NCBI GenBank assembly: GCA_016098155.1
Contig: JAAAJB010000731.1
Coordinates: 1 to 15,245 of the forward strand
From: Actinomortierella ambigua
Lineage: Eukaryota; Mortierellomycota; Mortierellomycetes; Mortierellales; Mortierellaceae
Length of the DNA stretch: 15,245 bases
Direction: 5' to 3'
Position 1 is the first letter of the stretch, and each line of letters starts with the position of its first letter. A program made the translations under genes and the position numbers. Below the pieces are notes generated by a model. The model saw nothing but the letters and a program-made list of their open reading frames with translations, was not told the DNA's origin and did not search any database. This document shows positions 1 to 8,311 of the stretch, in pieces.

Positions 1-38
1 ACACACACACACACACACAGACACACACACAAATACAC
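1..38. repeat. (CA)n dinucleotide microsatellite
   Basis: The window opens inside an almost perfect AC repeat, interrupted by one G at position 20 and decaying after position 30. The array may extend left of the window. It is ordinary simple sequence with no coding capacity. Confidence 0.95.
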
Positions 39-579
39 AAAAGGACACGTTCAAGCTATGACCACATGAATAGAGAGTGTCGAGAACCACTGTTTTGCGG
101 GTGCCGTTGAAGTGCCGTAAGGGGCAGAATTCACCGTTCCCCCACCCTGCCCGTTGAATAGCAAATAGAAAAATAAAAATAAAAAAACGACACTCTGGCT
201 TTGGCCTGATACTGAGCAACAAACCAGAAGAGGTGAGCAGCAGGCAAAGTTGCCGTCAGAGGGCAAGAAGAGAAAGAGGCCGAGGAGAGCCAAGGCCTGT
301 TCACTCACTTTCGTCCTGCGAGGCTATTAATAATGAGCAAGTGCGGACCTCCCTTCCCACCTGGTCCCTTGTTGCCAGGGAGATACACACTCCGGCTTTG
401 CCCCCCTCGTTTCCTTCCTCCGTCCTACCCACTGAGGCTCCCAAGCGGATGTTCATCCCCCCCCCTTCACCTCCTCTCCTCTCCTTGGAGGCAACCACCG
501 ATCTACAAACACCGACCAGGGGTCATGAAAGGGGTAAGGTGGCACTGATGAGGTCACCGCGCCGCTGGGTGGGTCTTGC
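39..579. other. Gene-poor stretch, no supported feature
   Basis: Open frames occur on both strands here, for example 233-586 on plus, but they begin at non-ATG codons or consist of Pro, Ser and Arg from pyrimidine-rich DNA. I see no splice signals or codon structure that favours any of them. A C homopolymer lies near 458-467. Confidence 0.5.
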
Positions 580-617
580 CCAATGAAAACCGGGCCTCTG
601 ACTTTGCTGAGTATAAG
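580..617 (+). promoter_or_regulatory. Possible CCAAT + TATA promoter
   Basis: A CCAAT pentamer at 580-584 is followed 28 bases later by TATAAG at 612-617. The first downstream ATG is at 687. The spacing fits a fungal core promoter, but both motifs are short and occur by chance, and the ORF that follows is weak. Confidence 0.2.
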
Positions 618-686
618 CCGAACAAAAAAAAAAAACACAAACGAAATCCAAGTTTGTTCCTGGCCTGACATTCCCCGGGAAGGAGG

Positions 687-884
687 ATGTGTTGTCCGAA
701 GTGTAGTGTTCACAAAAAAGAGTATGTCAGATTTTCGCAGCTGAAGGTGGAAGGGGTTGGCGAGAGAAGAGGGGGGAAGGGGCCAGCACCAGGGCATGCA
801 ACAAAAAGATTGTGGAGCGACAAGACAAGGGCAGAAATAAAGGGTGCACAACCAAATCTAAACACACATTCAAAAAGGGGATGA
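687..884 (+). CDS. Weak candidate small ORF, 65 aa
   Basis: This ATG-initiated ORF follows the possible promoter at 580-617. It opens with a Cys-rich segment (Cys at residues 2, 3 and 6) and is then Lys, Arg and Gly rich, which follows the purine-rich DNA. No family is recognised. A GTATGT donor-like hexamer at about 723 would end the first exon after a few codons if it were used. The opposite strand has longer open frames of the Leu/Ser/Pro kind expected from pyrimidine tracts. It could well be chance. Confidence 0.12.
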   Translation: MCCPKCSVHKKEYVRFSQLKVEGVGERRGGKGPAPGHATKRLWSDKTRAEIKGAQPNLNTHSKRG

Positions 885-1602
885 GAATCGATCTTGCCAT
901 GGAAAGAAGGACGGATAGGGGATATAGCAAAATGATTGAGCAGCAAAGAAACCAAACAAAAAAAAACAATGAGGATGGAAGGATGGAGTAAGGCTCGCTC
1001 ACCCACCAGCCCGACGCTTCGCTGAGAAAACAGACAGGAACAGATCCAAGAGCACAGTGAAGGCCGCCAACTGGGTCAAGTTGAGGTCGAGCTGGTTCAG
1101 GAGGAGATGAACAATGGGCCTCAACCATTAAGCAGCATATAGAATAAAAAAAGGGCTCTAGTTCATCATCATAATGGCTGGCCCAACCAGCCATAGCAGG
1201 GGAGGAGAAAGAGGAGGAACGTGAAAGGGCGAGGATAGAGGGTATGAGATAGGCACGGCTTTGTTCGTATTCGTTTTACTGTTGCAAATTCCTTCCCTTC
1301 CCTTCCCTCCTTTGTTGCCTATCATGCGTTGGGCAGTTGAGATGGGAGATTGGGGTTGAGATGAAAAGGGGACACAAGGGAAATCGAGAAAACGAATCCT
1401 AGGTGAAAGCAGGATGGAAGATATTCGATGCAGGATTGCTCAGAGTACACAGGAGAGTGGAGGGGGGTGAGGTGGTGAAGTTTGTGAGAAAACGACATAA
1501 ATACTTGTACCGTGAGGACGTACAGAGGTGAATACCAGGGGCAAGGGTGGAGAAGCGAGAGTTTGTGAGCGGAAGTGATGGTGTCGGTGTTGGCGGTGAA
1601 GA
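885..1602. other. Gene-poor purine-rich stretch
   Basis: The plus strand is rich in AGG, GAA and GGG words, so the minus strand reads as Leu/Ser/Pro/Phe-rich open frames, for example 727-1194. These look like consequences of composition. No splice pairs, RNA gene or long repeat is seen. Confidence 0.5.
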
Positions 1603-1626
1603 TGGTGGTGGTGGTGGTGGTGGTGG
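1603..1626. repeat. (TGG)n trinucleotide repeat
   Basis: About eight TGG units lie in tandem. On the minus strand they read as a His run inside a frame that opens at a TTG rather than an ATG, so I do not call a gene there. Confidence 0.9.
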
Positions 1627-1829
1627 GTGAAGGCAGTCGTTATCGAAGAGGAATGCGAGTAGTTCTCAGCCAACCAACTGATTTGCGATAGTAAGGGGGC
1701 GAGTGAGGGTGTGTGCGAAGGTCAAGGTGTGATGCTAGTGTTGTATTTACGAGGGCGTGAGTGCAGCAAGGCGAAAGCGAGTGGGCAGGAGTGTGAGAGT
1801 GTGGACAGGGGATAGAAGTGGTGGTTGAT

Positions 1830-1930
1830 GGTGCTGTTGATGTTGTTGTTGTTGCTGTTGTTGCTGTTGTTGCTGTAATAGATGTTGTTGTTGTTATTGT
1901 TGTTGTTGTTACTGTTGCTGTTGCTGTTGT
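1830..1930. repeat. (GTT/GCT)n imperfect trinucleotide repeat
   Basis: About 100 bases of GTT units are interspersed with GCT, GAT and TAA. On the minus strand one frame reads as Asn with Ser, another as Thr with Ala, and on plus as Val and Ala. All three frames stay open for long distances because the repeat lacks stops, so the long ORFs across 1640-2288 are not evidence of a gene. Confidence 0.9.
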
Positions 1931-2430
1931 GCGTGTGCAAGGGCCGAGGGGCATGAATGGGGTAAAGGGAGGCAGGGGGAGGATGGAGTGGAGTGGAGAG
2001 TGTGTGGAGGACGGCCAGTGAGTGAACGAGTGAGAGTGAGTGAGAGACGAGGAGAAAGAGTCTGTCCGTCGGGTCAAAGAGAAGGAGGAAAGGTGACGAG
2101 GTTTGTTGGATTGGAGAAAAGGAAGTGGGGGGATGCGACAAGGATCCTGACGAAAGACAAAGAAAAGAAAGAAGAAGAGAAAAGAAATGAAAAGAGGGGA
2201 CGAGGAATTGAGGAAAATGTGTTGGGCTGGGTGGGTCAGAAAGAGAGAGAGAGAAAGTGGCATTGTTGGTCCTGTTCGACTTGAACATTCAACTCACTCA
2301 ACACTCACTCACTCAAAGGGAGAGAGAGAGGGGGAAAATTTGGGTGAGACCCAACCTGTTGGCTGGAAAAATACACAGCCATACAAGGTTTGCTGGTAAA
2401 CAACACAAGTTGGCCAGTGTTGTTGCGAGA
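1931..2430. other. Purine-rich low-complexity DNA
   Basis: The plus strand is dominated by GAGTGAG, GAAAGAG and GGAGG words, including GAGT repeats near 2023-2045 and GA repeats near 2238-2254. The minus strand therefore resembles the CT-rich leader found upstream of fungal genes. I could not find a convincing minus-strand gene starting below it. Confidence 0.5.
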
Positions 2431-2473
2431 GTGTGTGTGTGTGTTGTATGTGTATGCGAGGGTGTGTGTGTAG
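2431..2473. repeat. (GT)n dinucleotide repeat, interrupted
   Basis: Two short GT arrays are separated by TGTATGCGAGG. It is ordinary simple sequence. Confidence 0.85.
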
Positions 2474-3600
2474 GAGGGGATTGTATTGCGCCTATTCAAA
2501 CCTTGAATCCCTTCTCCTCTCCTCCCCCCATTCATTTGATACACACTTTTTGCTCAGCTGCTGTTGCTCGCAACAGCAGGGCGAGCGAAAGAAAGAAACA
2601 GAGTAAAGATATTCCCCCCCCCCACTCACACAACTTCAAAACTTGTGCTGTGTGTTGCTCTCAATTTTTTTTTTTTTTTCGATGCAACAAAGGACAGTCC
2701 GTTGGCCATCGCTCCGTCTGTCTGTCTGTCTCTCCTTCCTCCCCTATCGGGGCGTTGATTTTTTTTAGCTCGACCATACCTCGCATTCAAACCATAGGGA
2801 ATACTTTGTAGAAATAGAACAATGGTTGCAAGCACCTGTTGCTGTCCCAGTGGTGTGTCTGGTTGCCAGCAGCTATGCTTCTTCTATTGCGTAGTGGCAG
2901 TAATATGAACCTGCAAAGGGGTCCACCAAATCATATGTTGTAGTACATGACTGCATTGGGCCTTGCCATGCCATGATCAAAAGAATCTCCAGAGACTGGG
3001 TAGCTGTTGCCTCCCTTCCCCCCCTATCACCTTTCCTTCCCTCACCCCTTCCCCGAAATACTACGTGGTGATCCCGCTCCCTTCGACAGTGTTCGCCCCA
3101 CTCTTCTACAGTGTGCACTTTGCTGTACCTTCTTTTCCCTCTCCTCCCCCTCCCCCCGCTGACCTGATCCGGTCTTGCCTGACCAGCTCTGTTGCTTCCA
3201 TCTCCATACTCGTTTCCGCCAACTGATTATTCTTCATTGTTGCTCACCCTCATTCTTTCATTTTGGCAGAGACAGCCCTTGTTTTGTCCAAAAAAAAAAA
3301 CTCCTCTCGCCCTCCTTTCAGATCGTGATCGGCCCTCATCAATAGTTGCCGATCGCAGTTACGATATGCGAGCTAATCACAAAGGGATTTAATTGAAGGA
3401 GTTCAACTGGCAGCAGCGGAGGCGAGGTTTTTGTGTTAATGCAGCCTCCTCTCCTCCCCACTATCCCCTCCCAGCAGCCTCACAGGCAACTGCAGACAGA
3501 ACACAGCAGCCGACCGGGGAATGAAAAAAAAAAAAAAGAAGAAGACTAGGAAACAGAAAACAGCGCTCCTTCATCATTCATTCTTTCATTCGCCTCCCTT
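2474..3600. other. Gene-poor stretch with pyrimidine and homopolymer tracts
   Basis: The stretch contains a T15 tract at 2665-2679, a short TGTC array near 2718-2730, C/T tracts at 3010-3060 and 3130-3160, and A tracts near 3290-3300 and 3525-3537. A 7-bp inverted repeat (GATCGGC / GCCGATC) is visible at about 3328-3355. A TTGTTCCAG acceptor-like word and a GTAAGA donor-like word lie close together at 3605-3626 with no exon of usable size between them. No gene is supported. Confidence 0.5.
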
Positions 3601-3858
3601 CTATTGTTCCAGCAAAGCAAGGTAAGACTGCGAATGTACTGTACAACTGCACCTACACGTGCTGAGGGCAAGTTGCACCCAGTGCATGCCCTTGCTGCCT
3701 GTCACTCTGATGGCACAGATGGCAATGAAGGGGGAGGGAGGGTTGACAGTCGACAAGGCTAGCTTACACACTCTTTTCTCCGACTCCCCCGACCCCTCTT
3801 TGTCCTGGCCATAAAAATCTCTAAAGGATGCATCAAACTCCGGATGTCCTGTGAACAT
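3601..3858 (-). CDS. Weak candidate ORF, 85 aa
   Basis: This is an ATG-initiated minus-strand ORF. Its first 30 residues are mixed and charged (HPEFDASFRDFYGQD is characteristic), which is less like composition noise than the surrounding frames. After residue 30 a GTAAGC donor-like word sits in the frame, so the remainder may be intron. The plus strand carries an alternative: GTAAGA at 3622 paired with GGCACAG near 3719 leads into a short ATG-containing frame. The two readings exclude each other and I cannot choose between them. No family is recognised. Confidence 0.18.
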   Translation of the reverse strand: MFTGHPEFDASFRDFYGQDKEGSGESEKRVCKLALSTVNPPSPFIAICAIRVTGSKGMHWVQLALSTCRCSCTVHSQSYLALLEQ

Positions 3859-3860
3859 TC

Positions 3861-3953
3861 AGGACAGGTACAGGAACAGGGACAGGGGCAGGGACAAAGA
3901 CAAAGCAAGTCAGGGCAGGGCAGACAGGGCAGGGCAAACAACAGGCGGACAGA
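3861..3953. repeat. Degenerate GGACAG/GGGCAG tandem repeat
   Basis: About 90 bases are built from five- to seven-base units such as GGACAG, GGGCAG, GGCAG and AGACAA. The repeat is imperfect and its borders are not sharp. On the minus strand it reads as alternating Cys-Pro, a by-product of the repeat. Confidence 0.8.
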
Positions 3954-4113
3954 GAAAACGACGACACACAGAACTGAACTGAAATCTCATTCTATCTTTC
4001 TACAAGCTTAGATTGCTGCTGTGCTCCCACCTTCGACCGAGTGTTTTGTTTTGTCACTTTCACTGGCCGAGAGAGAATAAACATACACTGTTGTTAGGGG
4101 AAGAGGCCCAACG

Positions 4114-4413
4114 ATGTCATCCCCCTCCTCCCATCTCCCTCCATACATACGTTGTGGACATAAACTTAACCCTTTTTCTCACCTTTGCTTATGCTGGATT
4201 CTGTCTTCTCTCTGTTTGGCGTGTCCCTGTTGTAAAACACTGCTGGACAGCACCAAGGTCCATACGCATATGGCTCAATCCATGGACCTTTTTTTCCCCT
4301 CCCGCCAAGGTCGACAGATGACCCGTTGTGCAATGCCCGTCTTCGATTTAGGACTGGCAAGTGAACACAAAAAGCAGATTGAATCGAGCCTGCACAAGGC
4401 TACACAAGTATAG
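4114..4413 (+). CDS. Weak candidate ORF, 99 aa
   Basis: This is an ATG-initiated plus-strand ORF. The N-terminal half is Ser/Pro/Leu/Cys rich and unconvincing. The last 30 residues (from about 4328) are mixed, with motifs such as DLGLASEHKKQIESSLHKA, and purines are common in first codon positions. The frame closes at GTATAG, which could be a donor instead of Val-stop; CTAAC words follow at about 4464 and 4478. The minus strand is also open here with a plausible Gly/Pro/Tyr-rich frame. Function unknown. Confidence 0.2.
   Translation: MSSPSSHLPPYIRCGHKLNPFSHLCLCWILSSLCLACPCCKTLLDSTKVHTHMAQSMDLFFPSRQGRQMTRCAMPVFDLGLASEHKKQIESSLHKATQV
4255..4290. repeat. 9-bp perfect inverted repeat
   Basis: AAGGTCCAT at 4255-4263 is the exact reverse complement of ATGGACCTT at 4282-4290, with an 18-base spacer. 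It could form a hairpin in RNA of either strand. No T tract or protein site makes it a recognised terminator or operator. Confidence 0.7.
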
Positions 4414-4477
4414 ATTGAAAAGCGTCTCGTGAGAGTCGCAGCTGTTCGAGTACCGACTTGTCAACTAACACTGTAGA

Positions 4478-4910
4478 CTAACGCCTTTGATCCTCTGCTG
4501 CGCTGGTCAGTTGGAGAAATGTGTCTTGAGCTTCATCATTCGAGTCTTCTCTATACTCATTCTTGATCTTTTGAACAACAGGGTTCTTCAGAGCTGGAAC
4601 ATGATGGTTGAAACCGGCGACTTGACAAAAAAAAAAAAAAAGAGGGAGTGGATTGTGCCTCATTCAAAGTCAAAGTGTGAGAAATGAAGCTCGATGTCTC
4701 CGAGCTCCCTGCTGGCCAACACGAAATGCAAAAGTGGGCCTTCGTACTGTAAGTGCGGCCAGCTTGACCTATTAAACCCAGTACAAGCTGCGTGTTCTTT
4801 GTTCCTCGATGGTTCTCTTTGCTTGCATTCCACAGAGTACTCTGAGAGCATGGCCTCGCTTGGTGCCTTTGTCCAGTGGGGTGGGATAAGGAAGAACGAA
4901 ACCACGACAT
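4478..4910 (-). CDS. Candidate two-exon gene, about 92 aa, unknown
   Basis: The model joins exon 4910-4748 (ATG start, 54 codons plus one base) to exon 4593-4478 (TAG stop) across a 154-base intron. The donor is GTACGA at 4747, the acceptor TTCCAG at 4594, and a T15 tract lies inside the intron. The downstream exon is the best evidence. Read on minus, 17 of 46 codons upstream of the stop begin with G and only 4 begin with T, as expected of coding sequence, and its protein is hydrophilic (for example VVQKIKNEYREDSNDEAQD). An alternative acceptor GTCAAG at 4621 is also in phase and adds nine codons. An alternative upstream boundary is CTCTCAG at 4842. A 123-codon ATG frame (4660-5028) overlaps on the same strand in another phase but has a weaker codon pattern. 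No family is recognised, and there is no signal peptide or membrane segment. Confidence 0.35.
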
Positions 4911-5097
4911 GGAAACACCAACATTCGTCCGCTCGAGAAACAAAGGAGCCAGGTTCTCGCAGAGCCTGCTGATAATTTAGGGTTGGTTCACGGTGGATCC
5001 AAGACACCAGCGCTTCGGATATTGAAATCATGGACGACAATGACGACAGACCACTCTGTCTCTGCTGCTTAGGCGAGACTAGGAATGTAAATGTGAG

Positions 5098-5252
5098 TAG
5101 ACTATCAACAGTAGCAGTGGCAGCGTAGTAGTAAAAAAAAAATAGGAGTAGACTACTAGTAGAGCCATGGTAGACAGTACCCAACGAGTAATAGTGGTTG
5201 GTAGTATTGGCTAGTAGCTGTAGTGATCATAGGAGTAGTGGTAGTAATAGTC
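5098..5252. repeat. Degenerate TAG/GTA trinucleotide-rich stretch
   Basis: TAGTAG, GTAGTA and TAATAG words recur over about 150 bases, with a perfect 10-bp palindrome CTACTAGTAG at 5153-5162 and an A9 tract. Stops are frequent in the plus frames. It separates the candidate at 4478-4910 from the open minus frames above 5227. Confidence 0.55.
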
Positions 5253-5415
5253 TGGGTTTTGCATCCAATGCATCCAAGCGACCCCACCTGTATTGAGCTA
5301 CTTGACAGAGCACCAGGGAAAGTGTGACAGGTAGATGGACTGAATTACAACAACAAAGAGGGGTGAGCGAGGTTCGGGGGAAAAGGGAAGGAGGGAAAGA
5401 TATGTACTCTTTCAT

Positions 5416-5676
5416 TTAGACTGAATTGAGGTTAGAGTTGAACCCAAAGACACGATGCCGATCCTTGATCCGCTTTCCTTCACCCCGTCTTCCCAGCCAC
5501 CAAAAGAGGAACACGAGAGGACAAAGAAAAAAAATACTCCTATGAAAGAACCTTTGCGATCGCCATGTTTCTTCGTCGTATTCAATAAGGGGCTGCGTTG
5601 TCTGCTCAGAGTCCTTATTTGAGTCTACTACGTAGCACTTGCGTTGGTGATGAAGCTGAATATGATGCTCCATGGT
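5416..5676 (-). CDS. Weak candidate ORF, about 86 aa, possible membrane segment
   Basis: This minus-strand ORF starts at ATG 5676. It has a polar N-terminal half with acidic clusters (around DSNKDSEQ and EYDEETW), then a hydrophobic run of about 15 residues (FFLCPLVFLFWWLG) and a basic tail, a layout like a single-pass membrane protein. The hydrophobic part follows a T-rich tract, so it may be composition. A CTCTAAC word followed by AATTCAG near 5420-5436 suggests an intron acceptor inside the end of the frame. It lies downstream of the stop of the exon pair at 5685-5939. It would be coding only if that pair is a 5' leader, or if it is a separate gene. Confidence 0.2.
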   Translation of the reverse strand, partial: TMEHHIQLHHQRKCYVVDSNKDSEQTTQPLIEYDEETWRSQRFFHRSIFFLCPLVFLFWWLGRRGEGKRIKDRHRVFGFNSNLNSV

Positions 5677-5684
5677 GATCGCTA

Positions 5685-5939
5685 TCACTCCCAAGGATAT
5701 TTCCCTGGTTCCCAAAACAGGGCCAACCTTGCTGAGAAGAGAGCGGCTAGAAATGGTCTGAAGGTGCCAGGTGGGTTAGAGTTTTGTCGTACTATGACCT
5801 GATTCCCTTTTACTTACCGGTTGAAAAGAACATGAAGACAAAGTCGAAACCAAAAAAAGAGAGTTGGAGGATGAGAACCGAGGGAGGGTTGTGTGCGTTC
5901 TTCCCACAGCTTGTTCAATTCATATTGTACTACTCCCCT
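5685..5939 (-). CDS. Terminal two exons of a minus-strand gene, unknown
   Basis: Exon 5939-5818 (122 bases) and exon 5757-5685 (73 bases, TGA stop) flank a 60-base intron. The intron has donor GTAAGT (5817-5812), branch site CTAAC (5779-5775) about 17 bases before the end, and acceptor CTTCAG (5758), all matching fungal consensus. The upstream exon is itself preceded by TTTTTAACAG. The exons join in phase 2. The spliced C-terminus contains a charged stretch (VVQYELNKLWEERTQP), then an aromatic and Leu-rich segment that could be a membrane helix (LCLHVLFNRPFLAALFSARL), ending FWEPGKYPWE. The upstream exons are not resolved: open minus frames at 5930-6262 are hydrophobic and contain several GTATGT words. 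Alternatively the intron lies in a 5' leader for the ORF at 5416-5676. No family is recognised. Confidence 0.4.
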
Positions 5940-6492
5940 CTGTTAAAAATTATTAATAATAAATAAAATCCCATAACACTACGAGCCATTGCCATCCACC
6001 CTGTAGTCCAGGACCAGCAAAGTATAGGAGTAACTGAGTAAAAGCAAGAGGAAATGCAAACCACACACATACATACAAACAACATATACACTGAATAGAC
6101 GCCAAAGTGACTGAGTAGCACAGAATACCAAGAAAGTTTTCTTCCTGCTGGTAACATGAAAAAAGAGCAGAAGGCTTTGTTTGATGTTGGCTTCATGCTC
6201 TCCCACCCTCCAACGCCTATCAGTAGAGACAAAACAATACCACCTAGCAGTGAGCTATTCATTTCTGAGCGATACTACTCATACAGTGCTACAGAAAACC
6301 CCACTCCAACAGTGACCTAAAGACAGCCCCAACCTCACTGTGGCACAGCACAGCTTTGCCGATTCAGTTGCCAGTAAACAGAGTACCCAGCTCTCACAAA
6401 CCTCCTAGCCACCCCGTTGTAACCCTCTCGTCGTCATCTTCGTCTTCGTCCTCACCCTTCATGGATAACAACATCATGCAGTCTGCAGCAGG
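5940..6492. other. No confident gene; possible upstream exons
   Basis: Minus-strand frames across 5979-6262 are open and hydrophobic and would be the natural place for upstream exons of the 5685-5939 gene. I could not find a junction that satisfies phase and consensus. On plus, 6320-6556 is open and contains nine Ser codons in a row (about 6427-6453) written with TCG, TCA, TCT and TCC. Confidence 0.4.
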
Positions 6493-6520
6493 GTGCATGT
6501 CTTTCGGTGCATGTCTTTCA
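6493..6520. repeat. 14-bp direct tandem duplication
   Basis: GTGCATGTCTTTCG (6493-6506) is followed immediately by GTGCATGTCTTTCA (6507-6520), with 13 of 14 bases identical. The single difference creates a TTTCAG acceptor-like word at the end of the second copy only. Confidence 0.9.
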
Positions 6521-6521
6521 G

Positions 6522-6916
6522 CGACTTGTGCATTTTGCCTCCGCGAGATCCACTAGGCTTCAGTGGACGTTCTTGGTCGACAATGGTCGAGTCGGGCAAA
6601 TGTTTGCACTCGCTCCCGTGCGGGGTTCCAAGAATAGATTTTCTACATGGTGTATTACCGGTGCTACAGTAGTCGCTGGCAACCCAGTCTCCACATCAAC
6701 TGTGAAGTGTACACTATTAGCACTACTTGCTCTGTTCAAGCATCATCGCTTTTTTTTTTTTTTTTTTTTTTTGAGTGTGCTCATGTTTTAGCCCTTCAAC
6801 CGATCGTCAGAGCTGTTCGCAAAGGTTCAATTGTAAACAATTGGACTCCACTGCCATTTTTCTTTGTCCTGAAGAGTGCCCTGCGAAATGTCAGCGGATG
6901 TAGTGTACCTTCTTAG
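6522..6916 (+). CDS. Candidate spliced gene fragment, unknown
   Basis: The model uses the TTTCAG acceptor ending at 6521. It reads 6522-6708 (frame opening with RLVHFASARS) and joins to 6792-6916 across an 83-base intron holding a T23 tract (donor GTACAC at 6709, acceptor TTTTAG at 6791). The junction keeps phase and the second exon ends at TAG 6916. In the first exon about 31% of codons begin with G, and the protein is mixed rather than repetitive (for example FLVDNGRVGQMFALAPVRGS). The donor is non-consensus apart from GT, and the true 5' end is unknown. An upstream Ser-run frame at 6320-6556 may or may not belong. It conflicts with the ATG ORF starting at 6888. No family is recognised. Confidence 0.25.
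6750..6772 (+). repeat. T23 homopolymer
   Basis: This is one of the longest of many A or T runs in the window. It fits the pyrimidine tract of the proposed intron at 6709-6791 but is not proof of it. Confidence 0.95.
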
Positions 6917-7373
6917 GCCACACCAACAAACAGAGTATTCCCTTATCCATCTCAGTCTCAATCCCTGTCTCTTTCCCTCTCACTCTCACTCCCTTTCCTT
7001 GCCCTTGCCCATTGCCTTTTGTTCCTTTGCCATTGGCCGAAAGGTTCAGGGTTACAGATTTCGAACTCAACTCTTGCACTGCTCGTTCCCGATCCTTTCA
7101 ACACCTTTGTTCTTCTTTTTTTTTGCGCCAAGGAGGATTGAGCGAATAACGTTGACCAAAACCTTAGTTCCGCTCACGGTCGTAGCACTCAGCACATCTG
7201 GATCACAAAGCCGCAACAGTGGAGTGTACGATTGGTCCTTTCTAGATCAAATCTGTCAAAATATACAAACAAAAAGTCATCCCACACAACACACAAACGA
7301 AGAAAAAGGTTGCATTCCGGTGTATGTAACAGTCGCAACGTACATGTTGAAGGGAGAGGTTCAAACAGAATAG
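6888..7373 (+). CDS. Candidate ORF, 161 aa, C-terminal half coding-like
   Basis: An ATG-initiated frame runs to TAG 7373. Residues 20-80 come from a CT-rich stretch with a T9 run and are Ser/Leu/Pro/Phe rich, so they may be leader or intron. From about 7131 onward the frame is convincing: roughly 64% of first codon positions are purines, and the protein is mixed (for example SQSRNSGVYDWSFLDQICQN and a His/Lys/Thr-rich tail). CGCCAAG at 7126-7132 could serve as an acceptor after the T tract. No signal or domain is recognised. Minus-strand frames over the same bases are hydrophobic and less plausible. Confidence 0.28.
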   Translation: MSADVVYLLRPHQQTEYSLIHLSLNPCLFPSHSHSLSLPLPIAFCSFAIGRKVQGYRFRTQLLHCSFPILSTPLFFFFFAPRRIERITLTKTLVPLTVVALSTSGSQSRNSGVYDWSFLDQICQNIQTKSHPTQHTNEEKGCIPVYVTVATYMLKGEVQTE

Positions 7374-8291
7374 AACAGACAATCGGATAGTCAAAAAAAA
7401 GGGCAGGAGGCACTGTAGAGGGTTGGACCCTTGTTGTGACAAAAACTCAAATTTTTGTCCGAACTATCATTGTGTCAACCCACGACGAACGCCCAAGCCT
7501 ACTTCCATCATACACACGCCCTGCGTCCCTTTGTTCCTGCACGCTCAGGGTGAGGTGCCTGAGGCTATCCGGATAGTATAGGACAAACACTGGGAAATAT
7601 AGTGGTTGTGGCAGCGTGGTAGCGAAAGCCCAACATCAACTTCCAATATCCTTAAGAGCTTTCGGAAGACAACACTTTCAGCATAAGCCTACTCGGCAAA
7701 GAAAAAAAAGAAAAGAAAAGAAAAGAAAAGGCATCGCAAGGTTCACTACATTCTCGCTGCACTGCCTTGAATTTTCAAGCATTCTCCTCTCCAGATGTGC
7801 ACACGCGCATTTTCTGTTCTAGCGGCTCATTGGCAATAATCAACCGCTACACATCATGAAAAAAAAGCTCGGACCACAAGCTGTGAAGTTGAACGTCCAA
7901 GCATCGCCTGCCATCTTGTGCTCGCCCTGGAGACCATCGCTGATATGATGGCATCAATGGATGACAAAGTATGATAATGCAAGGGGAACAACAAATCGAA
8001 AGTCAGGTGGTGAACGGAGAACCACCTTTACCAAGCACCCTTCCCTTCAGACAAGTTTAAATAGTATATTGCTACCATTTGTAAGGTGTGTCTGTATGGT
8101 GTTTGACGATATTACAACCTCCTGAGAGAAACCGACTTTCTTCTACTACTGAACACAGTTCATCTCCACCCTTTCCCCCACCCTCTTTTCCAGCTTCCTC
8201 CAACCTTAAACTCTGGTCAAATCTTGCATTACTCGCCAAAAGCTTCCTGTTGTGTGCTCATGAAAGTTTGTGTTCACCCCATCAGCCCTAC
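7374..8291. other. No confident gene
   Basis: Short frames exist on both strands around 7856-7976: a 30-codon ATG frame at 7856-7948 on plus, another plus frame ending at GTATGA, and a minus frame. They are mutually exclusive and equally plausible by eye, so none is called. A CT-rich stretch near 8160-8190 and the AAAAG array are the other visible structures. Confidence 0.45.
7701..7730 (+). repeat. (AAAAG)n pentanucleotide repeat
   Basis: An A8G start is followed by four AAAAG units. On plus it reads as Lys-Arg-rich sequence. It is a simple repeat. Confidence 0.9.
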
Positions 8292-8311
8292 AAAAAAAAA
8301 AAAAAAAAAAA
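8292..8311 (+). repeat. A20 homopolymer
   Basis: A pure A run sits between CCCTAC and GGCCC. Read on minus it resembles a pyrimidine tract before an acceptor, but no convincing minus exon follows directly. Confidence 0.95.

Noticed and set aside
453..1194. Overlapping minus ORFs of 98-155 aa
   Set aside because: They are Leu/Ser/Pro/Phe-rich frames in a purine-rich region with no splice or codon support.
1640..2288. Two long overlapping minus-strand ORFs (about 190-207 aa) with Thr or Asn runs
   Set aside because: Both span the stop-free GTT/GCT repeat and CT-rich DNA, so length is explained by composition. The proteins are almost entirely low complexity and no splice or promoter evidence favours either.
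4660..5184. 174-aa minus ORF
   Set aside because: It opens at TTG, and purines make up only about 47% of first codon positions in its ATG-started part, weaker than the overlapping frame used in the 4478-4910 model. It could still be real in part.
7856..7976. Three short overlapping frames on both strands that all look protein-like
   Set aside because: They exclude one another and none has promoter, splice or codon-position support, a reminder that short frames look plausible by eye.
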